Positions 11,076 to 18,626 of a stretch of DNA of 64,000 nt are shown here, piece by piece. Origin of the DNA: Chrysophaeum taylorii. Lineage: Eukaryota; Sar; Pelagophyceae; Pelagomonadales; Pelagomonadaceae. Position 1 is the stretch's first letter, and each line of letters opens with the position of its first letter. The notes under the pieces are model-generated. The model was not told where the DNA came from and did not search any database. It saw nothing but the letters and a program-made list of their open reading frames with translations. Made by a program: the position numbers and the translations under genes. The stretch lies in NCBI GenBank assembly GCA_029834535.1, contig JAQMWT010000466.1:1-64000 (forward strand), read 5' to 3'.

Positions 11076-11553
11076 AACTTACTGTACTTTTTTTAAGCAA
11101 AAAAGTATCCGATACATTGTTGGAAAGAACGCGTGACGTGTGCACGTCTCGTGATCTTAAGAGTAATTGTTCGTCCCTAATTCTTATAATTAAAAAGGGG
11201 GGGGGGGAGGAGGGATAGCTTATAATATAACAAGACCGTTATGCAACGATTGCGGACGGACGGACGGACGGACGGAGGTACACAACGTGTGAAGGGGAAA
11301 GCAGGGGGGCGAAGGTGGAAGAACGCTAATGACGAAACTTCGTGTTGTCGTGGAGTAGCACCGGGGACACCGCGTCACTCTCCCTCGAGAGAAGCTTTTT
11401 GGTCGCCGCGGTGTCGTCGTGGTTGTGTCTCTCTCTCGGTCTTGAGGAGAACGGGGACCAGGGTGCGTTCAGGCGAGTGCTCAGGCGATTCCCATATAAT
11501 ACAGAACGACTACTTGCTGTTGTTGTTGTTGTTGTTGTTGTTGTTTGAGGATC
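11076..11553. other. Intergenic region with simple repeats
   Basis: AT-rich sequence, a G run near 11200, a GGAC array at 11255-11276 and a TTG array at about 11515-11545 next to the 3' end of the coiled-coil gene. Open frames here are short and low complexity. The promoter of the JmjC-stalk gene probably lies in the first 150 bp. Confidence 0.6.
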
Positions 11554-12057
11554 TTAACAGATGCGCATAGTGACTTTGTCAAGGTTGGTTGTTGAAGCCG
11601 GGTCGAGGAAGGACGCGACATGGCCAAGCGCCGCTTGGTCGTCGGGGAGGCGAGCCAAGGCGGTCAAAAGACCCAGGACGCCGAGGACCGAGGCGTCGAT
11701 GGTTGCGGCGACGGCCAGTAGGTCGTCCTCCTCTCGTTGTTGTACCGCGACTTCGGCAAGCATCTCGTTTTCTTCGTAGGCTCGGCCGGCCGCCTCGACG
11801 CGCAGGGCCCTCAGCTGCCGTTCGGTCTCGTTCTCGCGCTCGATGACGGCGATGGCGTGCTCTTCCTCCTCGCGGCGCAGCCGATCGAGCATCATGATGA
11901 GATGTTCGTCGGCCTCATCGAAAGATACGGCTAACGGTCGGTTGGTCGTTTCTCCGTCGTCGACGCACCCAGTTGCGAGGGGATTCTTCTCAAAGATTGG
12001 GCGATCCCCGTCGATTTCGCCGTACTCGGCTTCTATCCGTGTGGCCATCTCCTTCAT
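11554..12057 (-). CDS. Small coiled-coil protein, unknown function
   Basis: 167 residues. Residues ~45-120 are Glu/Arg-rich and read as a long helix or coiled coil (DRLRREEEEHAIAVIERENE); residues ~125-150 are Ala/Leu-rich. No known domain is recognised. The gene is divergent from the C3HC zinc-finger gene, and the palindrome at 12072-12166 gives both genes nearly the same upstream leader. A second Met lies at codon 4. The clean frame and the shared promoter support a real gene. Confidence 0.65.
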   Translation of the reverse strand: MKEMATRIEAEYGEIDGDRPIFEKNPLATGCVDDGETTNRPLAVSFDEADEHLIMMLDRLRREEEEHAIAVIERENETERQLRALRVEAAGRAYEENEMLAEVAVQQREEDDLLAVAATIDASVLGVLGLLTALARLPDDQAALGHVASFLDPASTTNLDKVTMRIC

Positions 12058-12071
12058 GGACAGGGTAAACG

Positions 12072-12166
12072 TCGAGGGTAAGTGTTGTTAAAAGTGATGT
12101 TCCCAGAACGTCCGAGATTCTCGGACGTTCTGGGAAGACATCACTTTTAACAACACTTACCCTCGA
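12072..12166. promoter_or_regulatory. Near-perfect palindrome forming a divergent promoter
   Basis: Left arm 12072-12117 and right arm 12119-12166 are reverse complements except for two extra bases in the right arm, with one unpaired base at the centre. The outer ends read TTACCCTCGA toward each gene: the right arm ends in the A of the zinc-finger start codon, and the left arm ends 15 nt before the coiled-coil gene start. The arms contain AAAAGTGATG and CAGAACGTCCGAGA. Both genes therefore carry duplicate promoter-proximal and leader sequence. Confidence 0.9.
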
Positions 12167-12786
12167 TGAGCGCCGCTACGATCGAGGCAGCCAAGGCGGC
12201 GCTCGTTGGGTTGGAAGCGTTTGCGGACGAGGAGCGAGAGACACGGCCCTGGAGTCGAGACGCGAGCGTCGCCCGGCTGCGGAGCTACGCGAGCCGCCCC
12301 TGGTTGGACGAAGCCGAGCCTGAACAGTGCGCGCGCTTCGGGTGGCGGTGCGCGGGCAACGAGCTCGTCTGCGACGAGTGCGGGGCGCGGACGACCGCGA
12401 CAGACCTCGATGCGCACTCCGAGTTCTGCCTCTGGCGCGGTGCGCCGCTGCCCGAGAGCGTGTGGCGGGACGAGGCGCCAAGTATCGAGGCTCGCGCGCG
12501 CCGTCTTCGCCCCATCCTCGGCGACGACGAGGCTTTTCGCTACGCGCGATTGGGATGGGACGCGGCAGATGACGCTACCTTGGAGTGCTCGCTTTGTGCG
12601 CGCACCGTAAAGATCGCGGATGATGATCTCGATCCCCTGACGCAGCATCGCCGCTTCTGCCCTTGGCGAGCCTACAAAAAACGTATTCTACCGATCGCCT
12701 ATTGGGAGGATGCCCCCGCAAAGCGCCGGTCCGCCGCCGAGATCCGACTTGCCATCGCCCGCGACCTTACCTACGCCAGTACATAA
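12166..12786 (+). CDS. C3HC-type zinc finger protein (NIPA/ZC3HC1/Rsm1-like)
   Basis: 206 residues. Residues ~30-90 fit the C3HC domain of NIPA/ZC3HC1: RLRSYASRPWLDE, then CARFGWRC, CDECGA and HSEFCLWRG, giving the Cys/Cys/His/Cys zinc ligands. Residues ~110-170 hold a second, Rsm1-like half with RYARLGWDA, CSLCART and HRRFCPWRA. The double arrangement is typical of the family, which is BIR-like and in animals and yeasts is linked to the nuclear basket and mRNA export. The protein is short beside the 400-500 residues of animal NIPA and lacks the long linker. The start codon lies directly at the end of the palindrome, leaving almost no room for a longer leader if the palindrome is the promoter. 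Confidence 0.8.
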   Translation: MSAATIEAAKAALVGLEAFADEERETRPWSRDASVARLRSYASRPWLDEAEPEQCARFGWRCAGNELVCDECGARTTATDLDAHSEFCLWRGAPLPESVWRDEAPSIEARARRLRPILGDDEAFRYARLGWDAADDATLECSLCARTVKIADDDLDPLTQHRRFCPWRAYKKRILPIAYWEDAPAKRRSAAEIRLAIARDLTYAST

Positions 12787-13134
12787 ATAGTACATTGTAG
12801 TTCGCTCGACGTTTGTGCCGCCGCACGTCGGAACTCTCGCGCCGTATCGGACGCATAAAAAATTTCGCCCGCTCTCCTCGTAGCATTGTCGGCTGCTGGC
12901 TTGGTTATTTCAGTGGGATTTTGGTTTCGTGGTGTGGCTTCTGCATGTCTGAATCCTAACGAGCTTCACGCTCGGCGGGGCAGCGAAGGGTGATGCACGC
13001 CAATGTGCCAGTACACACGCGGCAGTGTCCGCCGTGCGATCTCCAGATGATATGCATGAATTCGCTCACGTTTTGTCGGAAGTGAAGGAGGAAACTATGC
13101 CACCGCGCTCGTCGAGTGTCCCAGCTAATTAACC
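12787..13134. other. Intergenic region between the zinc-finger gene and the LINE
   Basis: No gene is seen. It holds the 3' region of the zinc-finger gene and then sequence of unknown origin up to the LINE 3' end at about 13135. Confidence 0.5.
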
Positions 13135-15062
13135 CGAGGCCAGCCCAATGCATGGGCCGTAGGCTATATTCCGAGCGCCATGGCGCGCGGGACTGGGGTC
13201 ACTGGGCGATGAGACAGGGTGGGGGGTTAGAAAGAGGGATTGAGGAGGACGAGGTGATTCGTTGTCGCCACTTGTCACGGTTTTGAGCGAGGGAGTACCA
13301 GGTCGCTGCGGGTATACGGAACTGGCGGAGTGCTTTGTTGAGACCACGGCCGAAACCGTGAACTGTGGGGACCCGCGCGGGGAAGTTTGGAGGGGCACCA
13401 GGAGGTGACCTTTTTCCGAGGGAAGCGATGCCAGGGCATCCGGGCAACGTGGCCTGCCCTGCGAAGTTGTCGGCGCGAGATGTGGATTTCGATAGTCTCC
13501 AGGCCTAGGCGCCTGAGGAGGGTTGAAGTTTTGATATGATGTTGCCAGGTCTGGCGACGTGCAACGCGGCACATCGCGCGCGCGCATTGTGCGTGAAAGC
13601 ATCATAGACGATCGTAGACAATCTCGGTTAGGCACCATGATTCCGCACCGTAAAGGAAGATGGCGGGGATAAGTCAGACGTAGGTGGTTCGTTTGGCTCG
13701 GGCAAGACGTATTTTCGAGGCAAAAACGTAGTGACGGAGCCTTCTTTAGACGAGAATCAACGTCCTCAGAGTCACACTGCAGTTGCGAGAGAATATAAAG
13801 CCCAGGTATTTGAACTAACGCCACCTCGGGGATATGACGGCCGTCACCTACGCCTAAGGCGGAGAGGTCGGCACCATCGTAGGTTGTCAGGTCATTGTAG
13901 AGAATGCCTGGCTTGACGACAAACAGTATCTCGGATTTCGACTCTTTCCGTGCATCGCGGTCACCCGTGCGGGCTTCCATACCCATATTCTGGCAAAATG
14001 CCGGATGAGACGGGGCGTCGCGTCATTCACAGCACGACGATCCAGTAACGGGAATGCCACATCATCTGCGTACGCTGACTCTTCGAGTGCGTTTTCCTCG
14101 GTGCCGCGTTTTGCGTCGTAGCGACGTCCAGTGAGTACATCATCGTGCTTCGTCTTGAAAACGCATGCTGGTTCCCGACCTTCACGACGTCGCCATGCAA
14201 AGGTCAAGGCCGCCATGTATAGAACGAAAAGAACCGGGCCTAGGACATCACCCTGCCTAACGCCGATGGTGGAGTCGATGATCGAGGCGGTAGCGCCTGA
14301 GACGGAGACCGCACTTGTATTTATTGGAGAGCTATATAACGAGGCGTACGAGTTTCGCTGGAACGCCGAATTTCCGATATCGCGATAGCATTTGCCAGAA
14401 TAGTTGCCGTGGGACCCTGTCGAAAAAGCCTTGACGAAATCAATGAATAGTATCCATGTTTCCATTCCGTGCTCACGACGCTTTTTCAATGCCATCTTCA
14501 GGCTGAAGGTTGCGTCCCCGGTTCCGGCCGTAAGCCGCACTGCGACTCGTGTTCGAGCTCAGCTGAGATGACACCGAGACGCGCGCGTATGATGCTGGAA
14601 AAAAAATCTTTTTGCGCGACCTCGAGCATCATCACCCCGCGATAGGAACCTGGGAGTAAAAGGCCACCTTTCTTCGGCAAAATACCAAGAAGGCCGATAT
14701 GCCTTGCTTCAGGTTGTTTCTCCGACGACCTAACTAACTATCTAACTAACTAACTTGAGGCCAGCCCAATGCATGGTAGGCTACTCCCAGCGCCATGGCG
14801 CGTTCTCGGACGACCAGAAATAGCTAGCTACAACTTGCGCCATGGCGCGTTCTCGGACGACCAGAAATAGGTAGCTGCAACTTGTACTGTTCTGAGGATC
14901 CTCCTGAACGTGCTCTGGCAACCAGCGAGCGTCCGCCATATGTCCGCACGAACGCCGATACTCCAGCAGCTGAAAGTTTGAGCTGCCGCATGGCGTGGCG
15001 AATCTCGTCATCTGACGACGGTACAGCACCAAGTTCATCACGGACCAACCGCTGATCTATAT
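13135..15062 (-). mobile_element. LINE fragment (second family), right arm, longer copy
   Basis: Same element as 2570-3745 but continuing to its 3' end. On the minus strand it reads pre-RT sequence (15060-14800), an inserted LINE 3' end with GTTA-type tail (14700-14800), the RT core (14680-14030), then a C-terminal region with RRQLRRAGHVARMP near 13470 that matches the intact LINE (RRQLRWAGHVARMP). Frameshifts and stops are frequent. The 3' end near 13140 shares the AATGCATGGG and GCGCCATGGCGCG signature with the nested end at 14760. Only 13878 onward belongs to the inverted duplication, so the left arm lost the last ~740 bp or never had it. Confidence 0.8.
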
Positions 15063-17656
15063 CCTCGAGTGTCCCAACGGCGACGTTTTATTACCTTCAC
15101 TTATTGCGTCAGCCGTTCTTCGACATGCCCTGTGTCAGAGGCGGTGTACAGTTTTTTATTTTGACAACCTGATGAGATTTGTAACGAAAATTTTGCCTCG
15201 AGCGCCAAGACGAGGGTCTTATTAAAATTGGCGATTTCAGCAGCCAGGAGGTCTGCCGTCACTTTCGCGAGGACTGCATTGCTGCAGAAAACCGCTGTGT
15301 CACGAGCGTAGCTCGGATGGCCCCAAAAAATACCCCGAAAAGTGTACCACGACGGATTGCGGCGGCGGCCTGTGCCTCGACCCTCACCAAATACACAACG
15401 TAGTCGCCGAAATTCTGCGTGCCTGCCACATGAGGCGCCTATCGGCCGCCCTCCTCGTCTCGCCAGCCGGCTCGCCCTCGGAAAATAACTCATATTTTTG
15501 TCGACGAGGGGGGAATTGGGCGGCGGCGGCTGTACCGTATTCTTAATAATGCGTCGCATCGGTAGTATCCTCGAGATTCTCTCGGGAGTTGCGCGCGGGC
15601 GCTAGTCCGTCCACCTGCGGCGCTGCGCTGACGACCTGTAGTAAGCAGAGTTTTCGGAATTCGAAGAGCTTGGTGGCGCGACCCCCCCCCGCATTTCCGC
15701 CGGTCACTCAGGTATCCTTATCGTAATTATTATGAAAACGTAGGATAGTAAAAATCCCAATTGAAATTCGTGTGCGAAAAAAAAAAGTTAAACGGCGATG
15801 GTTGGGCGGTACGATTCAGTTGTTCTGGTCGACGCAGAAGCGCTGTCATCTCTCTCCCCAACGTTGGTTGACTCCCGTCGCGAGTTGGACGACGACGATT
15901 CGGTTGTTGTTGGGAGAAGGCGGCGATGGAGGGTAGGCTTGTTTGTCATTGCTGTAATGTGCGGCGTCGCGATTCTTCGACGCAAAGATCTCGCCGGGGA
16001 CCTTTTCGCGAGCTACGGCGCTGCTGCATGGTGGCGACGGTGGAAAAATCAAAGGTGGCGCGACGCGCGGCTGCGTGTGACGAGCGAGTACGAGCGCATG
16101 AGCGGCCGCGAACTAGGAAACGGGTTGTACCCCTACGAATACATCGCCCAAGTCGGGAAAGCGGTACGCATCGAACTCGAATCTGGCGAGGCGGCGGCCT
16201 GGAGAATTGCGGAGCAGCGCGACAGCAGCATCGTCGTCTATGACTCGCAAGGCCGCCTCGAAGAGCAGATCGAGGTCGTCTTCGGCGAGGCGCGCGCGTA
16301 CGACGTCGCGGCGATGAACGACGGCACGGCCGTGTCTTTTCAGGTTAGCTCGAGAATCGTGCGACGCGAGCTGCGGTCGTTGACCGACTCGGATCGTGAG
16401 AGGTACTTGAGCGCGATGGTCGTTGTCTACGAGACGCCGCAACGCGAGGGCCGCGCCGCTTACGGGTCGTCGTGGATGTCGGCGGACTGGCTGGTTCGAG
16501 AGCATTTGAACGGGGCGGCCAGCATCGAGTGCGACCATTGGCACGACGGTGCTGGGTTGCTGAATCACCATATCGGGATCACGTGGCAAATGGAGCAGTC
16601 TATGCGGCTCGTCGATCCGACCGTCGCGGCGCACTACTACGACTATACGGTAGACGCCGCCGACCTCGGGCAAAATTGGGGCGAGAGCGAGATCTTTTCG
16701 GCCGACTGGTTTGGGTCTGCTTCGCCGCCCCGCGACGACCACGTTGTGGACGCCGGGCGGTGGGGCTACATGCGCGTTCTCGGCGGCGACGCCGCGAGTT
16801 CTTTTTCGCCAAAGCTCCTCAACCCGTACGGACTCCTGCGCTCGCCCTGGAACACCAACAAGACGCCTTTCCTGACGAGACACAACAGGACGCTGGGCTC
16901 GGTCGGCGACGGCTACGCGACCTTTCCGGATTGCGCGGCCTTCGGCCGGTACGCGCAGCGCCGACAATTGTCCCTCGGAGAGATATTGGCCGCGCTCAAC
17001 GGCGAGCTCCACGGACCGGTTCACGTCATGATCGGGGGTCACTGGGGCGCCGATCCGACGAAATGGCGCGGGGTCACCGCCGGCCTCGAGTTTGCCGACG
17101 CCTTTTTGCTGCTCTCCAAGTCATTATGGCGCCAGGGGTACGTGAGATGTCCGGGCGCGTGCGCCTCGGACGTGCCGCAGGAGGCGTGCGCCTGCTCGTG
17201 CCCGCGCGGAACAAATCGCACGGCGGCCGACGTGCTCGAAGACACTGGTGTCCGTGCTCTCAACCCCATCGCCAATCTCGACGTCCTCCTGCGCGCCAAC
17301 GGGCTCTCCGACGACGACTTGCTCGACGAGCTTTGCCACGTCGGCTACGCGGGCGAGATGTTTACCTCGGCGGCGCCGCAGGATCCGACGTTCTGGCCCG
17401 TGCATGGCAACGGCGAGCGGTTCCTCCAGTATCTCCGTATTCTCGACAGTCGCGGCGACGTCGACCTCGATGAGACTTGGGGCTACGCTCATCGCAAGGC
17501 CGTGCCGTCGGACGCGGGCATCGTCTGCGACTGGTCCCGCGTCGGCGGCGGCGGCGGCGGCTCGGGTGATGATCTTGGCGAACTCGTCCATCTCCCGACA
17601 TGCGCCGCCCGCACCTGCCCTGGCCATCGCGCCTTTGACCTTCTCCCATTTTTCAA
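13878..17656. repeat. Right arm of the inverted duplication
   Basis: Reverse-complement partner of 18-3745. It ends at about 17656, inside the tyrosinase-like coding region, about 45 codons before the stop. The right arm contains the intact gene and the longer LINE, so it looks like the donor. Confidence 0.9.
15101..15559 (-). CDS. Hypothetical protein divergent from the tyrosinase-like gene
   Basis: A 152-codon frame of ordinary composition in its second half (DTAVFCSNAVLAKVTADLL). It starts about 240 bp from the tyrosinase-like start on the other strand and ends next to the LINE; AATAAAA lies just after the stop. The frame is partly kept in the left-arm copy at 2217-2543. No family is recognised. 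It could be a small divergent gene or the remains of one truncated by the LINE. Confidence 0.3.
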   Translation of the reverse strand: MRRIIKNTVQPPPPNSPLVDKNMSYFPRASRLARRGGRPIGASCGRHAEFRRLRCVFGEGRGTGRRRNPSWYTFRGIFWGHPSYARDTAVFCSNAVLAKVTADLLAAEIANFNKTLVLALEAKFSLQISSGCQNKKLYTASDTGHVEERLTQ

Positions 17657-17795
17657 CCTCACCGGCGACCACGCTCGGACTGTCGTCACTAACGCCGAGT
17701 TCTACGCGTTAGTATCGCCCCTCAACGCCGACCTCCCCTACGTGTACGACTCGCTCTCGTACTGGCCGGGGTGCGCCGGCGCATCGCTCGTCTAA
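15798..17795 (+). CDS. Membrane-anchored tyrosinase-like type-3 copper protein
   Basis: 665 residues in one exon. Residues ~44-60 form a single membrane helix after an acidic/basic N-terminus, giving a type II topology with the catalytic part in the lumen or outside. The tyrosinase signature follows: ELRSLTDSDRERYLSAM, then CDHWHDG and NHHIG (H247, H249, H257/H258), EQSMRLVDPTVAAHYYDYT (CuA), LHGPVHVMIGG (H405, H409) and DPTFWPVHGNGERF (H536) for CuB. Tyrosinases oxidise phenols at a dicopper centre. The usual HHanvD after DPxFW is VHGNGE here, so one His/Asp pair is altered and phenol oxidase activity is uncertain. A Cys-rich stretch (residues ~447-472) and a Gly run near 590 lie in the C-terminal half. 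The last codons overlap the end of the TMEM267 gene by 4 bp. A broken copy lies at 18-1857. Confidence 0.85.
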   Translation: MVGRYDSVVLVDAEALSSLSPTLVDSRRELDDDDSVVVGRRRRWRVGLFVIAVMCGVAILRRKDLAGDLFASYGAAAWWRRWKNQRWRDARLRVTSEYERMSGRELGNGLYPYEYIAQVGKAVRIELESGEAAAWRIAEQRDSSIVVYDSQGRLEEQIEVVFGEARAYDVAAMNDGTAVSFQVSSRIVRRELRSLTDSDRERYLSAMVVVYETPQREGRAAYGSSWMSADWLVREHLNGAASIECDHWHDGAGLLNHHIGITWQMEQSMRLVDPTVAAHYYDYTVDAADLGQNWGESEIFSADWFGSASPPRDDHVVDAGRWGYMRVLGGDAASSFSPKLLNPYGLLRSPWNTNKTPFLTRHNRTLGSVGDGYATFPDCAAFGRYAQRRQLSLGEILAALNGELHGPVHVMIGGHWGADPTKWRGVTAGLEFADAFLLLSKSLWRQGYVRCPGACASDVPQEACACSCPRGTNRTAADVLEDTGVRALNPIANLDVLLRANGLSDDDLLDELCHVGYAGEMFTSAAPQDPTFWPVHGNGERFLQYLRILDSRGDVDLDETWGYAHRKAVPSDAGIVCDWSRVGGGGGGSGDDLGELVHLPTCAARTCPGHRAFDLLPFFNLTGDHARTVVTNAEFYALVSPLNADLPYVYDSLSYWPGCAGASLV

Positions 17796-18577
17796 ACGAC
17801 GAAGAAGGCGCGCGCCCGTCTATAATCATTGGTACCACCACCACCATCATCATCATCATCACGGTGGAGGAGGTGATCCGAGCGCCTTCTTCGATGATCG
17901 TCGTCGTAATTCGCGCGTCCGTCGACGAAAAAGCCTGATATATGGTTGGACGACGGAGCCCAAGTCGGCAAGAGCCCACCTCCTGGGAGGGTCACCAAAA
18001 CCAGGAGCCTGGACGCCAGTAGCGCGACGACGGCGAGCGAAGCCAGGTAGGTTCCGCGAGAGAACGGGGCCGAGTGCCAGTCTCCCGCAAACCACAAGCC
18101 CCGACGACAGGCGTCCCTCACCTGATGCGAGGCGATGGCGGTGGCCAGCAGGACCGCGAGGGGCCAAGGGAAGCCCCCGATCGCGAAGAAGAGGGGAATC
18201 GCGACGATAGCCAGAACCGAGTGCGCGAACGGTCGGCGTCTAAGCGACGTCGCCGCGCGGAGCGAGAACGAGCCCGCGGCGATGAAGTGGTCGAGGTCGA
18301 CGGCCGAACCGGCGACCATCGCGAAAACGACGCCGTCGCAACGCGGGAGCCGGTGGCGCGCAAGCACGACCGCCGTTATCCACGTTGCCACAGCGACGGC
18401 GGCGTGGGCGGCGTTGTCGGCAGCAGCGCGAACGAGGGCAGCTTTTGTGGTGCGCGAGACCGCGGTGCACCCGACATCGATCAGGTGGGCGGCCGCGACG
18501 AGCGCGCAAACCGCCGCGACGCCTCGCATCATCATCATCATCATCCCAGAGTGTTCGAGAAGTTTCGCAACACACAA
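17792..18577 (-). CDS. TMEM267-like membrane protein
   Basis: Up to 261 residues. The core matches TMEM267: DNAAHAAVAVATWITAV, then GSAVDLDHFIAAGSFSLRAATSLRRRPFAHS, with about five hydrophobic segments and a conserved Asp/His-rich stretch (DLDHFIAA) beside the RRPFAHS motif. The family resembles membrane metal-dependent hydrolases of the YdjM/DUF457 kind, but its reaction is not established. The first 17 codons include six Met in a row from an ATG microsatellite, so the true start may be the last of these (MRGVAAV). The His/Asp-rich tail is low complexity and ends 4 bp into the convergent tyrosinase-like gene. The start lies only ~50 bp from the divergent GBP-like gene. Confidence 0.8.
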   Translation of the reverse strand: MCVAKLLEHSGMMMMMMRGVAAVCALVAAAHLIDVGCTAVSRTTKAALVRAAADNAAHAAVAVATWITAVVLARHRLPRCDGVVFAMVAGSAVDLDHFIAAGSFSLRAATSLRRRPFAHSVLAIVAIPLFFAIGGFPWPLAVLLATAIASHQVRDACRRGLWFAGDWHSAPFSRGTYLASLAVVALLASRLLVLVTLPGGGLLPTWAPSSNHISGFFVDGRANYDDDHRRRRSDHLLHRDDDDDGGGGTNDYRRARAFFVV

Positions 18578-18626
18578 TCATCAACGGACCTCGTTTTGGT
18601 CCTCAAAAATGAGGCGAAGCTGACGG

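Noticed and set aside
12956-13153. Small minus-strand ORF near the LINE 3' end
   Set aside because: Short, with no homology or start context, and partly overlapping the LINE end.
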